A stretch of DNA of 64,000 bases from Syngnathus acus (GCF_901709675.1 NC_051101.1:60001-124000); one strand, 5' to 3'; shown: positions 10,300-21,221, counted from the first letter of the stretch. Notes: generated from the sequence alone by a model not told the origin. Made by a program: numbers and translations.

Positions 10300-11435
10300 A
10301 AAGAAAAATAATCGATGATCAACGGCATGGGGGCGAATCAAACGTCCAGTGCGGGTCCGCTGAACGAGAGAAGGTGGAACTGCCCCCTCCGTACTTGTCT
10401 GTAGGGCTCCCTTGCGGCATGGCCGAGGGGCAGGAGGAACAGGAAGAGGGGGCCTAGTCGGAGGCCGACCCCGTTTCAGGGGATGCGCCAACTCAACAGG
10501 CCTGGCCAGACCTAGGTGAGCTGGTTTAAGGCGGTCCACAGACACACACTCCGGCTTGCCCCCAATTTCTACCACAAAGTGATTGTCCCCCGTTTCCACG
10601 ACACAGAAAGTGCCTTCTTAAGGCGGATGGAGAGGTCCGCGGTGGCCGTCAACTCGAATAAAGACATACCCAACAGACCAAAGGCTACTGGGGACGTGAG
10701 AGTTTGGCAAACCATGGCAGGAGGTAGGAAGCGGAGCAAACAGCCTGGCATTGTCCAACGTGCTGGAGCGTTGGAGTGCGGCGGACCAAGGGGTCGTGGT
10801 AATGGGGACGCACTCCTCAGGCACCCATAGTGGCTGACCATAGACCAGCTCCACGGAGGAGGCCTGGAGGTCTTCCTTTGATGCAGTGCTGATGCCCAGC
10901 ATGACCCATGGGAGCTTGTCAGCCCAGGAACTGTCCTTCAGGCCAGCACGCAGGGAGGCTTTCATTGACCTGTGAAAATGTTCACAGAGGCTATTGCTCT
11001 GGGGGTGGTAGGCCGTGTTGCGGTGGAGTTTAACACCCAAGCTCCCTGCGACAGTGTTCCAAAGTTCAGATGTGAACTGAACACCACGGTCTGAGGAGAT
11101 GTCCGATGGGGTGCCAAAACGGGACACCCAGGTGCCAATAAACGCCGTGCCACATCAGCTGATGTTATAGATGACAGAGTAACAGCCTCAGCCCACCGTA
11201 GTGTCCTGTCGACCATGGTGAGCACGTGAGTGTAACCCTGAGAGGGTGGAAGTGGGCCAACTCGGCCAATGTTGACATGGTCGAAACATCAATCTGGCAC
11301 TTGAAACAGTTCCAGTGGCGCTTTGGTGTGGCGGTGTACTTTGGCACGTTGGCATTCGACACAGGTGTTCGCCCATTCCCTCACGCCCTTTTTAAGTCGG
11401 TGTCACACAAACTTGGCTGCCACCAGTCATTGTGA
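10300..11435 (-). pseudogene. Gypsy integrase and pol C-terminus (broken)
   Basis: The integrase joins element cDNA to the chromosome. Seen on the minus strand, in several frames: remains of the HHCC zinc-binding part near 11280-11362 (CQSTPPHQ/KYTATPKRHW region); the core with LTMVDRTLRWAEAVTLSS (10962-11225), FGTPSDISSDRGVQFTSELW (second Asp) and YHPQSNSLCEHFHRSMK (Glu) in 10618-11127; and a C-terminal tail with FVVEIGGKPECVSVDRLKPA and RTRTGRLIRP (10300-10599). At least three frameshifts separate these pieces. Tail and PPT adjoin the 3' LTR as expected. Confidence 0.88.
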
Positions 11436-12606
11436 GAGTTTGGTACCGGGGTGTGAGAGCCCATGGATGGCGTCAAAATCAGGCCACCTGTACTTCACAG
11501 GCACAATAAGCCTAGGAGAGCCCATAGAGATGTCACAAAGCAGAGTGGTGCCAGCATCATCGAATGCCACCTCATGCAGCTGCAGTCCAGTAGTGGATGA
11601 ACAGCAAGCCTGCACGTCCGGATCAGTGGCCTGCTCTGCTGCCATGTTGCCGTAGTCCAAGGTGGACCGCTCCCGCAACAGCACGGTAGAGGCAGTCTGA
11701 AACCTGGTTGTGTTTTCCAGAAAGGTGTGCAATGTCCGTCGTGAATTCCGAGATGTAAGTCAGCTGCCGCTGTTGCCTGCCAGACCATGGTTGAACGACT
11801 TTGGACAGTGCGAAAGTCAAAGGCTTGTGGTCCACAAAATCGGTGAACCTGCGTCCCTCCAGCAGTGAACGAAAGTGTCGGATGGCAAGGTACACACCAA
11901 ATAGCTCCCGATCGAAGGTGCAATACTTCCGTTCACTGGGACGTAACTGCCTGCTGAAAAAGGCGAGAGGCTGCCAAGCATTACCCACCCACAGTTTGTA
12001 AACCGCACCGACTGCGTAGTCTGAGGCCTCCGTGGTGAGTGCGATTGGACAGAGGAGGCAGGAGGGGCCAACATGGCAGCCTTAGCCAGGGCAGTCTTAG
12101 CGTCCGCAAAAGCCTTGTCCCCTTCTGGGTTCCAGTCCACAGGGTGTTTAGGCTTGCCATCTTTCAGAGCCTCATACAAGGGTCGCATGGTTTGGGCAGC
12201 CCTGGGGAGAAAATGGTGGTAGAAGTTAACCATACCAAGGAACTCCTGTAAGGCTTTGACAGTGACTGGGCGCGGGAAAGTAGTGATGGCCTCTACTTTT
12301 GACGGGAGAGGAACGATCCCGTCCTTCGTGACTCTGTGCCCCAGAAAGTCCATGGTGGAAAGGCCGAACTCGCACTTGGCCGGATTGATGTTGAGCCCGT
12401 GCTCTGTAAGGCACTCAAACAGAGTGCGAAGGTGCAAAAGGTGCTCTGTAGGCGATGAATTGGCCACCCGGATGTTGTCAAGGTACACAAACACAAAAGG
12501 CAGATCCTGTAACACGTAGTCCATGAGCCGCTGGAAAGTTTGAGCAGCATTTTTGAACCCAAATGGTGTGCGCAGGAACTCAAACAAACCAAATGGTGTG
12601 ATCACA
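11436..12606 (-). pseudogene. Gypsy RT (3' part) and RNase H (broken)
   Basis: The RT frame starts at ITPFGLFEFLRTPFGFKNAA (12605 downward) and runs through VFVYLDNIRVANS, INPAKCEFGLSTMDFLGHRV and KALQEFLGMVNFYHHFLP, to the RNase H linker DWNPEGDKAFADAKTAL. The catalytic box is YLDN where YLDD is expected, so the second metal-binding Asp is lost. RNase H follows in another frame (11623-11988): WQPLAFFSRQLRPSERKYCT, FDRELFGVYLAIRHFRSLLEG, VDHKPLTFAL and HLSGKHNQVSDCLYR. The start of RT lies across the LINE-B insertion at 20248-20460. Confidence 0.93.
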
Positions 12607-12615
12607 GCGGTTTTT

Positions 12616-14107
12616 CAAAGTCAAAGTTAAAGTCAAAGTCTGCTTTATTGTCAATTTCTTCACATGCCAAGACACACAAAGAAATCGAAATAACGTTCCC
12701 ACTATCCCACGGTGACAAGACATAGTACACAATATACTACGTACAAGTAAACAACACAAAGAAATAAAAACAAGAAGGCACAAACAATGAATAAATAAGA
12801 GTGATGAATAAATAATAAATAAACAAATAACACAATAAATAAGAGGAGCAAAAATGGAGCAAGTGTGCATACAGCAGACAGTCAGAATATAGCGCAAAAG
12901 TACAGGACGCTACGCAGAAGGGGAGAGAGTTCAGGATCCTAACAGCCTGGAGAATGAAGCTGTTGGTGAGTCTGGTGGTGCGGGAGCGCAGGTTCCTGTA
13001 CCTCTTCCCAGAGGGCAGAAGTTCGAACAAAGAGTGAGCGGGGTGACTCACATCACTCACAATCGTGGTCGCCTTGCGGGTGAGATGGGAGGCGTAAATG
13101 TTCTTCAGGGAGGGGAGTGAAGCAGCAATAATCTTACCAGCCGTGTTCACTATGCGCTGCAGGGCCTTCATGTTGTATTCAGTGCAGCTACCACCCTAGA
13201 CAGCGATACAACTGGAGAGGACGCTCTCAATGGTGCCACGGTAGAATGTAGCCATGACGGCCGGAGGAGCACTTGCTCGCCTGAGTTTCCGCAGGAAGTA
13301 CAGGCGGCGCTGAGCTTTCTTTGCCAGTGATGCGGTGTTGGCGGACCAGGAGAGGTCCTCACTGATGTGCACCCCCAGGAATCTGGTGCTGCTCACTCTC
13401 TCCACCACAGCACCGTCGATGGTCAGCGGCAGGTGTTGGGTGTGACCCTTCCGGAAGTCAACAACAATTTCCTTGGTCTTGTTGACGTTCAGCAGGAGGT
13501 TGTTGTCCCTGCACCACGCAGTCAGAAGGTCAACCTCCAACCTGTACTGAGTCTCGTCGCCCTTGGTGATGAGACCCACCAGAGTCGTGTCGTCAGCAAA
13601 CTTCACTATGCGGTTGTTGCTGTAGGTTGCAGTGCAGTCATGCGTCAGCAGGGTGAAGAGCAGCCTTGGGGGGCCCCCGTGCTCAGTGTGATGCTGGCGG
13701 AGATTTTCTCGCCAACACGTACCACCTGAGGCCTCTGACAGAGGAAGTCCAGTAGCCAGTTGAAGAGGTAGGTACTGAGGCCCAGCTTGTCGAGTTTGCA
13801 GATGAGTCGTTGTGGCACAATGGTGTTGAAGGCAGAACTGAAGTCCACAAACAGCAATCTCACGTACGAGTCCCTTCTCTCCAGGTGGGTGAGGGCCGAG
13901 TGGAGGGCAGAGCAGATGGCATCCTCAGAGGACCGTTTGGCTCGGTACGCAAACTGGAAGGGGTCTATGGTGGGGGGGAGAATGGATCTGATGTGCTCCA
14001 TGACAAACCGCTCAAAGCACTTCATGATGATGGGCGTCAGTGCCACGGGGCGGTAGTCATTGAAGCAGGACGGAGCAGGTTTCTTCAGCACAGGTTCGTA
14101 CCTTAGA
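12616..14107 (-). pseudogene. LINE-B RT C-terminal part and 3' UTR
   Basis: Minus-strand pieces 13645-14091 and 13196-13606 carry [79 protein letters not shown], then [17 protein letters not shown] (the catalytic ADD box) and [17 protein letters not shown]. The C-terminus (12737-13171) has KALQRIVNTAGKIIAASLP and FELLPSGKRYRNLRSRTTR. Frames shift near 13650 ([10 protein letters not shown], after a deletion) and 13195. The 3' UTR with its AT-rich TTATTTATTC runs to the tail. Confidence 0.92.
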
Positions 14108-14278
14108 GAGACTTAGACTTAGACTTAGACAGAACTTTATTGTCATTTTGTCAACACTAGGTGTGTACAAAACGAAATTTCGTTGCATACGGCTTTCAGC
14201 AATGTAGAGGTATTTCGGCTGGTTAAAAAAAAAAAGTGACATTCTATATAAAAATATGAGATAAGATAATTATAAAGT
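14108..14278 (-). mobile_element. LINE-A 3' tail insertion (171 bp)
   Basis: A 5'-truncated LINE-A end, reverse-oriented: tail ACTTAGACTTAGACTTAGAC at 14112-14131, then GAACTTTATTGTCATTTTG. It matches 61611-61779 almost base for base. The host LINE-B resumes at ACGATGGTGGCAGCC. Flanks GGTTCGTACC (left) and GTTCGTGCC (right) look like a roughly 9-bp target duplication with one change. It carries no coding sequence. Confidence 0.9.
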
Positions 14279-14575
14279 ACCTGTTCGTGCCACGATGGTG
14301 GCAGCCTTGAAACACGAAGGGACGATGGCCTGCTGCAGGGAAATGTTAAAGATGTCCGTGAAGACACCCGTCAGCTCCCCAGCGCAGTCCTTCAGCGCTC
14401 GACCTGGGATGTTGTCAGGGCCCGCCGCCTTACGGTTGTTGATAGCGGCAAGCGCCCTCCTCACGCTGTCGGCAGAGAGGCACAGGGGCTGCTCGTGTGG
14501 AGGAGGAGTGGTCTTCAGCGGGCAAGTGCGGTTCTGAGCGTCGAAGCGAGCAAAGAAGTGTTGAGCAGACGGACG
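14279..14575 (-). pseudogene. LINE-B RT N-terminal piece
   Basis: Codons [56 protein letters not shown] and [15 protein letters not shown] on the minus strand (14620 downward). The piece continues in the segment beyond the LINE-A tail. Compared with the longest LINE-B (55992-58436), it lacks the loop between FFARFD and the preceding linker, and it ends at the LINE-C junction. Confidence 0.9.
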
Positions 14576-14585
14576 GGCGAACAAG

Positions 14586-15171
14586 ATGGACGAACTGCTG
14601 CTCCTCACTTCAAGGAACACGGACTTCAGCAGATCCGCAGCGCTGTGCTTTGTGGAAACGTGGCTCAGCGAACGAACCCCCCACCACGCCGTGGAGCTAG
14701 CGGGGTTTCAGCTAACGCGTGCAGATCGCAGCGCGGAGCTCTCCGGAAAATCAAAGGGAGGTGGTCTCTGTTTCTACATTAATGAACGTTGGTGTACTGA
14801 TGTCACGGTGTTGAAAGAGTTTTCCAGCCCTCTCCTAGAAACACTTTTCATAAACTGCCGGCCGTTCTATTCACCACGGGAGTTCTCCTAGGTCGTCATG
14901 GCGGCTGTTTACATTCCACCACACGCACGTGCGAGTGAAGCCACGCAGATGCTCACTGACCAGGTAACAGACATGGAGAAACTTCTACCAAATTCATTAA
15001 TCATTGTTCTGGGTGATCTCAACAGGGCGGACCTCGCACACGAACTCCCCAGATACAGACAGCACGTAACGTGTCCCACCAGAGGGGCACAGACTCTGGA
15101 CCACTGCTACACCGTGATCAAGGATGCATACCACTCTGCGGCTCGTGCAGCTTTAGGACTCTCGGACCACT
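14586..15171 (+). pseudogene. LINE-C endonuclease domain
   Basis: The frame opens inside the APE-type endonuclease: KMDELLLLTSRNTDF, CFVETWLSERTP, GKSKGGGLCFYINERWC and FINCRPFYSPREFS, then a stop TAG at 14889-14891 (Ser in copy 2). It continues after the stop as VVMAAVYIPPHARASEATQM, LIIVLGDLNRADL, HVTCPTRGAQTLDHCY and ALGLSDHCLV. GDLN and LSDH hold the catalytic Asp and His. It ends exactly at the hAT target site. Confidence 0.92.
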
Positions 15172-15270
15172 GTCTAGTTCAGGGGTGGCCAACCAGTCAG
15201 AGACCAAGAGCCACATTTTTTACTGTGTCATCGCGAAGAGCCACATCATACACATGAGCACACATGAACA

Positions 15271-15333
15271 CCCCCCCCCCACACACACACACACGCACAC
15301 ACACACACGCACACACACACATACACACACACA
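15271..15333. repeat. (AC)n microsatellite in hAT-B
   Basis: A run of ACACAC with CG and CAT interruptions. The corresponding run in hAT-B copy 2 is at 50110-50176, so the microsatellite was in the parent element. Confidence 0.95.
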
Positions 15334-15709
15334 CCGCTCTGCTCAACCAAATTTATTGTGTGACATTATTATGTCACGCACCAACATGATAATGACAAAT
15401 TGACTCCTACAGTACTAAAACCACAGACCAAAGACCACATTTTCAACAATGAACATTGTGTGCATTGTCTCACACAGACAAACTCTCAGTTCAACAAATT
15501 CCACAAACAAAAACATAAGTTTTTCACTTACTATGTGTGGCGGGACAGACCATTCGTTTTAGTTTGTCGTTTTCAGGAGACAAGATTTCAATAACGTCAC
15601 TGAGGCATATTTTAACGAACTCCACTTCATTGTATGGCTTTTTAGCCCGTGCAATGTTCCAAGCCAGTTGAAACAATGCAAGTGTGACAGTCTCTGAGTG
15701 CTTCGTAAT

Positions 15710-17031
15710 CCATCCATCCATCCATCTTCTTCCGCTTATCCGGGGTCGGGTCGCGGGGGCAGCAGCTTCAGGAGGGACTCCCAGACTTCCCTCTCCCCAG
15801 CCACTTCATCTAGCTCATCCCGGGGGATCCCAAGGCGTTCCCAGGCCAGCCGAGAGACATAGTCTCTCCAGCGCGTCCTGGGTCGTCCCCGGGGTCTCCT
15901 ACCGGTGGGACATGCCCGGAACACCTTCCCAGGGAGGCGTCCAGGAGGCATCCTGATGAGATGCCCGAGCCACCTCATCTGGCTCCTCTCCACGTGGAGG
16001 AGTAGCGACTCTACTCCGAGTCTCTCCCGGATGACCGAACTTCTCACCCTATCTCTAAGGGAGAGCCCGGACATCCTGCGGAGAAAACTCATTTCGGCCG
16101 CTTGTATCCGGGATCTCGTTCTTTCGGTCACGACCCATAGCTCGTGACCATAGGTGAGGGTAGGAGCGTAAATCGACCGGTAAATTGAGAGCTTTGCCTT
16201 TTGGCTCAGCTCTCTCTTTACCACGACGGACCGGTACAGAGTCCGCATTACTGCCGACGCTGCACCGATCCGCCTGTCGATCTCGCGCTCCATCCTCCCC
16301 TCACTCGTGAACAAGACCCAAGATACTTAAACTCCTCCACTTGGGGCAGGATCTCATCCCCGATCCGGAGAGGGCATTCCACCCTTTTCCGATCGAGGAC
16401 CATGGACTCGGATTTGGAGGTGCTGACCCTCATCCCGACCGCTTCACACTCGGCTGCGAACCGCTCCAGTGAGAGCTGGAGATCACGGCCTGAAGAAGCC
16501 AACAGCACAACGTCGTCTGCAAAAAGCAGAGACGCGATGCTGAGGTCCCCAAACCGACCACCCTCAACGCCTCGGCTGCACCTAGAAATTCTGTCCATAA
16601 AAATTATGAACAGAATCGGTGACAAAGGGCAGCCTTGGCGGAGTCCAACCCTCACTGGGAACGAATCCGACTTACTGCCGGAAATGCGGACCAAACTCTG
16701 GCATCGGTGATACAGGGACCGAACCGCCCTTATCAGTTGGCTCGGTACCCCGTACTCCCGAAGCACCCCCCACAGAACCTCCCGAGGGACACGGTCGAAC
16801 GCCTTCTCCAAGTCCACAAAACACATGTGGACTGGTTGGGCGAACTCCCATGCACCCTCGAGGATCCTGTTGAGGGTGAAGAGCTGGTCCACTGTTCCAC
16901 GGCCAGGACGAAAGCCACACTGTTCCTCCTGAATCCGAGGTTCGACCTCTAGACGGACCCTCCTCTCCAGCACCCCTGAATAGACCTTACCAGGGAGGCT
17001 GAGGAGTGTAATTCCCCTATAATTGGAACAC
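15710..17031 (-). pseudogene. Rex3-like RTE LINE, 5'-truncated, in hAT-B
   Basis: Minus strand. The GATG tail (CCATCCATCCATCC on the plus strand, 15710-15723) and the 3' coding end LLKLLPPRPDPG are typical of fish RTE/Rex3. Frame 1 (16248-16973): EEQCGFRPGRGTVDQLF, FVDLEKAFDRVPREVLW, VGLRQGCPLSPILFIIFMD, SLLFADDVVLLASS (catalytic ADD). Frame 2 (15736-16314): MEREIDRRIGAASAVMRTLY, YGHELWVVTERTRSRIQAAE, MRWLGHLIRMPPGRLPGKVF. One frameshift at about 16315 separates them. The target duplication TGCTTCGTAAT (15699-15709 and 17032-17042) is intact; hAT-B copy 2 has the site once at 50538. The endonuclease half is absent. Confidence 0.95.
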
Positions 17032-17515
17032 TGCTTCGTAATTTTTTTGAAAAACTGTACCTATTTTTTTGCCAGACTTTTCAAAGTCTCCAAACTTGTG
17101 CTTGCGAAATTCAGTCCCTTTTGCAAAGTCCTTATCGATATTGGCATGAAGTGAGCTGAAGTGGCGCTGACCATTTGAAGCTTTTAAATGCGCCAATGAT
17201 GTCCGACATATCAGGCAGAATGGCTGAAACAAAAAACAACTTTAAGCTTTTCTGGACCTAATGGGCCCCCGTAGTCACAGTCGCCATTCATTAAAAAGCC
17301 AGCAAAACCAATCGCTCTGTTTGTCCCTCCTCCTTTGCGGGATTTCACCTCACGCGCATGCGCGTTTGACCAAAATACCATATTGAACTCAAGCGAAGCA
17401 AATACGCACGAAAAATAAACACAAATGTTGATATGAACGTAAAAGAGCCGCATGAAACCAGCCAAAGAGCCGCATGCGGCTCGCGAGCCGCGGGTTGGCC
17501 ACCGCTGGTCTAGTT

Positions 17516-19436
17516 CATCTGATCCCGGCCTACAGGCAGAAACTAAAAACTTCTAAGCCTGTGGTGAGGACTGTGAGGAAGTGGACAGTTGAGTCAAGGC
17601 AGGACCTCCAAGCCTGCTTTGACTGCACCGATTGGGGAGTTTTCGAAGCTGCAACTTCAGACTTGCATGAACTCACTGACACTGTCACATCATACATCAG
17701 TTTTTGTGAGGATCTGTGTGTGCAGACTAAGACCTTCTGCACGTACAACAACGACAAACCTTGGTTTACACCGAACCTCAGGAGGCTGCGCAAAGTCAAG
17801 GAGGAGGAGACCTGAAGAGACACCTCTCTGCCAATCCTGATCCCTCAACAGTGTGGAAAGGAGTCCTGTGGAGAGCCCAAGGCTTGCTAACCAGCTAAAC
17901 GAGTTCTACTGCAGGTTTGATCGGTCCTCCCACACAACGGGACTTCCTGCAGCACAATCTACATACTCACCTCTCCCCACAACTGCTCTGTCCACACCTC
18001 TATCATCGTTGTCACCCACTCTCTCTCTTGCAGAGGCCGCGCCCGCACTCCAGATCCGCGAGGAGGAAGTGCGCCAGATGTTCCGGAGACAAAAGACCAG
18101 GAAGGCACCGGGCCCAGACGGCGTGTCACCTTCCTGCTTGAAAGTCTGCGCTGGGCAGCTGGCGCCCACCTTTGCACGGATCTTCAACCGTTCTCTGGAG
18201 CTGTGTGAGGTGCCCTCGTGCTTCAAGAGCTCCACCATCGTTCCAGTGGCCAAGAAGCCCGCCATCACAGGTTTGCATGACTATAGACCTGTCGCACTGA
18301 CATCTGTGGTCATGAAATCTTTCGAGAGGTTAGTGCTGAACCACCTGAAGGAGGTCACGGGCCCCCTGCTTGACCCCCTCCAGTTTGCCTACCGGGCAAA
18401 CAGGTCAGTGGTTGATGCGGTCAACATGGGACTTCACTACATCCTGCACCACCTGGACACCCCAGGAACGTACGCCAGGATCCTGTTCGTGGACTTCAGC
18501 TCGGCGTTCAACACCATCGCTCCTGACATCCTCCAACAGAAGCTCATCCAGCTTGCGGTGCCTGCCTCCACCTGTCAGTGGATCACCAGCTTCCTGACCA
18601 ACAGGAGACAGCGTGTGAGGCTGGGGGGCATCACATCTGACACCCGGACCACCAATACTGGAGCCCCTCAGGGGTGCGTCCTCTCCCCACTGCTCTTCTC
18701 TCTCTACACCAATGATTTCTCCTCAGGTGACTCTCCTGTGAAGCTCCTGAAGTATGCAGACGACACCACTCTCATCGGACTGATCCAGGACGGTGATGAG
18801 ACTGCGTACAGACAGGAGGTGGAGCGGCTGGTCCACTGGTGCATCCAAAACCATCTGGAGCTGAACCCGCTCAAGACCGTGGAGATGACAGTGGATTTCA
18901 GGCGAGACCCTTCAACACTTTTACCCCTCACTATCCGCAGTAATACTATTCTCTCCACAGACACCTTCAAGTTCCTGGGAACCACAATCTCTCGGGACCT
19001 GAAATGGACCGGCCACATAGACTCTGTCCGGAAGAAGGCCCAGCAGAGGCTGTACTTCCTGAGACGGCTCAAGAAGTTCAACCTGCCGCGAGAGCTTCTG
19101 AAGACCTTCTACACTGCCATCATCCAGTCTGTCCTCTGCACCTCCATCACTGTCTGGTTTGGATCGGCCTCCAAACAAGACCAGCACAGACTGCAACGGA
19201 TAATCACTGCAGAAAAGATCATTGGAATCAACCTCCCATCTATCCAAGACTTGTACCTGTCCAGGACCAGGAAACGTGCAAGGAACATCTCTACAGACCC
19301 TTCTCACCCAGGTTGCAGTCTGTTTGAACTACTCCCTTCCGGACGGCGTTACAGAGCTCGGTACGCCAAAACCAGCAGACACAGAGACAGCTTCTTCCCC
19401 CGGGCTGTTGCTCTGATGAACTCACACCACTCTTAG
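17516..19436 (+). pseudogene. LINE-C linker and RT domain
   Basis: After the hAT the LINE-C frame resumes with [20 protein letters not shown] and reaches a stop at 17813-17815, where about 60 codons present in copy 2 are deleted. From 17853 an uninterrupted 527-codon frame carries [128 protein letters not shown], then the C-terminal HPGCSLFELLPSGRRYR. It stops after LMNSHHS. All RT motifs look intact. Confidence 0.95.
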
Positions 19437-19797
19437 AGTCTCAGAGTCATTACTGTGCAATAACATCCTGCTCTCCACACCTTTTTTGAATTTGTCTACA
19501 CTGTTTGTACTATGTGTCCTCTCTGCATCCATTGCAGCCTGGTCATCCTGGAAGAGGGACCTTCCCATCTGTGGTCTCTTCTCAAGGTTTCTCATTTCCC
19601 CTAGCTGGAGTTTTTCCTTGCCCTTTTGTGAGTTTAAGATCCGGGGATGTTTGAGAATATTTGCCATTTTTCACATGTCCTGAGTGTTGTTAGTCACCTA
19701 AATGTTGAACAGAGTGTGTGATTTACCGAAGTCAAATTCCTTGTTTGGCACGCTCAAACATGGCGAATAAAAGACTCTTGAATCTTGAATCTTGAAG
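19437..19797 (+). mobile_element. LINE-C 3' UTR and TTGAATC tail
   Basis: A non-coding segment nearly identical to 32957-33297: CATCCTGCTCTCCACACC, then GTTGAACAGAGTGTGTG, TTTGGCACGCTCAAACATGG and AATAAAAGACTC, ending in CTTGAATC repeats. A separate 76-bp copy of this end lies at 29768-29843. Confidence 0.93.
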
Positions 19798-20247
19798 TCT
19801 CAGTGAACACGAGCACACAGTAGTTACGCACTGTCCGGTTCGTAGATCTCAGCAGGCGAATGTAATCCATTTTGTTGTCCAGCGATCGAACATTCGCCAG
19901 AAGAATGGAAGGCACGGCCGGGCGAGCTGGGTTGGCCGCCAGCCTGGCCCGGACGCCTCCGCGCTTGCCCCTCTTCTGCCTCCTCGCACACCGCTTCCGA
20001 CGCTTTCCATCCGGGGGAGGAATAGCAGGCGAGTCCGGCGAAGTTTCAGGACGGAGCAGTCCGAGCTCCTTTAAAGTCCATAACGCCACAAAACTCACTT
20101 TCGCCGATGTCGAGCAGAACCTGCCTGCTGTACTTGTAGCACGACTTAGTACGACGAGACGAACACATAAAACTGTCAGACAAACACTCATTAAACGAAC
20201 AAAACACCGTACGGGCGGGACAGAGAGCGGTCGCTGCGTGTGCACGC
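19798..20247 (-). pseudogene. LINE-B 5' end: leader and endonuclease start
   Basis: On the minus strand the LINE-B ORF starts around 20203 (MSVCLTVLCVRLVVLSRATS). It has a basic stretch (KRRKRCARRQKRGKRGGVR) and the endonuclease opening SILLANVRSLDNKMDYIRLL and YCVLVFTET, where LINE-C interrupts. There is no separate ORF1 before it; the 5' end lies directly against gypsy codons. The hydrophobic leader plus basic patch is also present in LINE-C and LINE-A copies. Confidence 0.88.
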
Positions 20248-21119
20248 GCCGTTTTTGGGATGTCGAGAGGGTGTGCGGGCACCTGATGGAAACCATCTTC
20301 GAAAAAATGACCTTGCCAGCCAGGTGTGCTGAAAAATCCTGGATGTGGGGCACCGGGTAGCGGTAAGGCGTTGTCGCGTCGTTGACCCGTTGGTAGTCCC
20401 CGCAAGGACTTCAGCCCCCTCCTGGTTTGGGAACGAGGTGCAGGGGGGAGGCCCAAGGACTGTTGGAGCGTCGAACTATCCCCAGGCGCTCCATAGACTC
20501 AAAATCCGTCTTGGTTACGACAAGCTTGTTTGGCTCGAGGCGACGAGCGCGGGCGTATACGGGCGGGCCAGTGGTGTCAATGTGGTGCTCGACACCGTGC
20601 TTTGCTGTGGAAGAGGAGAAGGTGGGCCAGGACAGTGCTGGGAACTCGGCGAGCAGGCGCTGGATCTGTGACGGAGAGCAGGCTGGAGAGGTGTAATGCA
20701 CCAGAGTCAATGAACGCCCAGGCATGAGAACAGAAAGTGACGGAGTCGATCAAGCACTGATTTTTTATGTCCACTAACAGTCCATATGCACACAAAAAAT
20801 CCGAACCCAAGAGCGGAACAGCGACCTTGGCCATAACAAAGCGTTGCCCCCCAAAACACAGTTCGACACGCTTTGTGCCGTACGTACGGATAGGGCTTCC
20901 ATTGGCGGCTTCCATGGGGGGGCCATGGGTGTCCACCACCACGTCCACCTGTGAAGCAGGCAGTAGACTCCGCTGCGCCCCTGTGTCGCAGAGGAAACGT
21001 TGGCTGGAGACGGAGTCGTGGATGCAGAGCAGCCTGCTGGCATGGCCGACGCTCACGGCCACTAGTGAGCGCCAGCCTTGGTGTTTTCCACACCACCGAA
21101 GCTGCATAGAGAGCGGCAT
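20248..21119 (-). pseudogene. Gypsy protease and RT N-terminus (broken)
   Basis: Protease (20577-21119): SQRFLCDTGAQRSLLPASQV with the DTG active site, TYGTKRVELCFGGQRFVMAK, VPLLGSDFLCAYGLLVDI. It matures the polyprotein. In other frames comes the RT start (20411-20725): VEHHIDTTGPPVYARARRLE, TDFESMERLGIVRRSNSPWA, SPLHLVPKPGGG; then DFSAHLAGKVIFSK and FHQVPAHPLDIPKTA (20250-20353). Three or more frameshifts are present. The reading ends at the LINE-B target site. Confidence 0.9.
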
Positions 21120-21221
21120 CGTTTGGCCTTGGAGCCAAACTTGGCATGGTAAAAGGACACACCCGAAGACTTTTGACGAGGCGGAGCTGCTTCTGCGACG
21201 AGCGTGTGACCATCCAGTACC

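Larger units (their letters stand above)
15180..17507 (-). mobile_element. hAT-B element (Charlie8-like) with 8-bp TSD, copy 1
   Basis: Termini CAGGGGTGGCCAACC at 15180 and GGTTGGCCACCGCTG at 17507 form the TIR. GTCTAGTT occurs on both sides (15172-15179 and 17508-17515), the 8-bp duplication typical of hAT elements; LINE-C copy 2 has that site once. Without its Rex3 insert the element is about 1.0 kb, the same as copy 2 (50026-51028). It keeps the N-terminal zinc-finger part of a transposase on the minus strand (17017-17232: FCLICRTSLAHLKASNGQRH, HANIDKDFAKGTEFRKHK), like the hAT part of GTF2IRD2-type proteins. It has no catalytic core, so it is non-autonomous. Confidence 0.95.
14576..19797 (+). 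mobile_element. LINE-C copy 1, host of a hAT
   Basis: A 5'-truncated LINE-C (starts at GGCGAACAAGATGGACGAAC, 14576) with its TTGAATC tail at 19777-19797. It lies head-on inside LINE-B. Coding parts are 14586-15171 (endonuclease) and 17516-19436 (linker and RT); the hAT 15180-17507 separates them. A second copy at 29930-33297 gives the uninterrupted order. No clear target duplication is seen at the outer ends, and LINE-B sequence is missing there, which suggests a target-site deletion. Confidence 0.9.
12616..20247 (-). mobile_element. LINE-B inserted in gypsy RT, with its own insertions
   Basis: LINE-B lies antisense to the window. Its 5' end is at 20247, 10 bp inside the gypsy DIPKTA codons, and its CTTTGA tail is at 12616-12650. 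The flanking 9-bp repeats GCGGTTTTT (12607-12615) and GCCGTTTTT (20248-20256) are the target duplication. Parts in order: 5' UTR and N-terminus to FTET (20247-19798), a gap filled by LINE-C (19797-14576), the RT middle (14575-14279), a LINE-A tail (14278-14108), then RT to 3' end (14107-12616). About 1 kb of endonuclease/linker coding is missing where LINE-C sits. Confidence 0.88.

Noticed and set aside
15071-15403. His/Thr-rich frame
   Set aside because: Translation of the (AC)n microsatellite.
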